A stretch of DNA of 64,000 nucleotides from Caprimulgus europaeus (lineage: Eukaryota; Chordata; Aves; Caprimulgiformes; Caprimulgidae): contig OU015523.1 of the NCBI GenBank assembly GCA_907165065.1, forward strand, positions 22,781,834 to 22,845,833, written 5' to 3'. Made by a program: the position numbers and the translations under genes. Below, piece by piece: positions 62,711 through 64,000 of this stretch (position 1 is its first letter; each line of letters starts with the position of its first letter). The notes below the pieces were generated by a model, which was given only the letters and a program-made list of their open reading frames with translations, had not been told where the DNA came from and ran no database searches.

Positions 62711-64000
62711 GGCACTTCACAGTACAGTCCGTTTTGCCCAACCCTTTAAAGGTTATACCAGAGCCTTTTTCCTTGGTAGTTGGAAGCTTCTTTCTAATTT
62801 CAGATTAATTCAAGATACTTTATAATGCTTCTTTATTGCCCTTCTGTTTAACAAGCTTTTTCTTCTCTAGTGTGGATCCGCTCCTCACTTCCAAAATTGC
62901 TATTGCTTTCCTTTTCTGGCACTGTCCAGATGTTTTAAAGAAGTCAAATTCTTCTACTGTCTGTCTAGTAAGGTAGAATGTCCTTTCTGCTCATGATACA
63001 ATTTTTGCAGTTAGTTAAAAAAGTTCAGGTCTGGGGCAATTTGTCTTGAATGTGGGTGATACATATATGCTATCATTTTTAGAGATCTTGTTTAACTATG
63101 AACACCCCTGTCTTTCTAAGAAACGTCTTACTAAGTAGAAAAATGCCAGTGCTGCATTTATAAGTAGTTAATGATTGCACCATACTGATAATGCAAAGTC
63201 AAACTTTATTCAGTACACAAGCCTTGCTCCTCTTACAATATCTGTTGAGAAGGTTTTTAGCATGAATTCAGAAATCTTATTAAACTCCATAATATGGTAC
63301 TTTGTACTGCTAAATTAAATCAAAGCTATTTTATTCTTCTTCTTGAAGTCTTCAAGTTCTTTTACTATGACATTCTTATCCTCTTCTGCGTTGATGCTCC
63401 TGACTTTGTGCCTTCAATAGATACCATTAACAAGCTACTTCTTTTTCCCTTGTCAAAAAAATCAATTATATTCTAAGCCTAATTGTCAATTAGCTGGTTT
63501 ATCAAACATAGATCTATAGTTCTATCCCGTTTTATCCCATTTTCTGTTTATCTCCTTGCCTAATTTATTAGACATTTATGAAATACTCATTTAGAATATT
63601 ATCTAAAGCCATGGGTACTATCGTGACATTTCAGAGTAGGCTGCAATAGATAGTATCTTATCTGCAGTCACCAGTACTCCTAAATGGATATTCCTTTGAT
63701 TGCTGGGCTGTCACTTTAATAATTCCGAAAGAACACTATCAGTAAAAAATAGTTTGGAATCATGGCAAATATAATACCCTTTAAACAGAGTAAGTTACAT
63801 GGAAATATCTTCCATCAGTTCAAGAAAGAAAGGGGATCCAGATATTGCCTGTCATTAGATGTTCATACTTCTGCAGCAAGCAGAGTTCTAAGGGACTAGA
63901 CAATGAAGAGCATGCTGTTAAATGATCTGGTTTTCATCAAATGCATGGAATATACATCATGCAGTATTATTAAATTAAGCAGCTGGTGGATGAATATAGC
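62711..64000. other. Gene-free stretch to window end
   Basis: AT-rich; no gene or named repeat recognised. Confidence 0.55.

Noticed and set aside
1-64000. Host exons, tRNA, snRNA or miRNA genes
   Set aside because: No frame with family-level similarity and plausible splice borders, and no tRNA-type or snRNA-type sequence was recognised by eye. A small conserved exon or miRNA could still be missed without alignment.

Overview
This 64 kb window is AT-rich, intron- or desert-like DNA with no host gene I can support. The repeat content points to a bird. There are several 5'-truncated CR1 LINEs with the avian 3' end, and many LTRs whose termini and internal blocks resemble avian ERVL-type and short class II (ERVK/alpharetro-like) families. 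I could run no database search, so species, chromosome and family names are inference. No rRNA, tRNA, CRISPR array, operon or bacterial feature is visible.

Layout: 1.6-3.8 kb holds a broken ERVL-type pol block on the minus strand with no LTR beside it. A solo LTR with exact 5-bp flanking repeats sits at 5.1-5.9 kb. After 5.5 kb of plain sequence, an unclassified retroelement-like block fills 11.8-14.0 kb. From 17.4 to 28.0 kb repeats are dense: a short LTR, a CR1 copy, a class II LTR, and then four LTRs of three kinds in alternating orientation. The 33.3-39.8 kb stretch carries two old CR1 fragments, a 1.07 kb solo LTR, and an ERVL pol scrap followed by a mosaic-looking LTR and a duplicated leader-like segment. 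CR1 tails lie at 43.3 and 47.4 kb, LTRs at 50.5 and 53.0 kb, and a well preserved CR1 3' part at 56.8 kb. A second copy of the first solo-LTR family, again with exact 5-bp repeats, lies at 62.0-62.7 kb.

Nothing here works together as a gene system. The history is one of repeated retroelement insertion, mostly reduced to solo LTRs, into neutral-looking DNA. The most notable points are: two like-oriented solo LTRs of one family about 56 kb apart, each with its own target-site duplication; a tandemly duplicated U3 start shared by both; a high LTR count for a bird; and a few GC-richer islands with TATA-like boxes that I could not classify.
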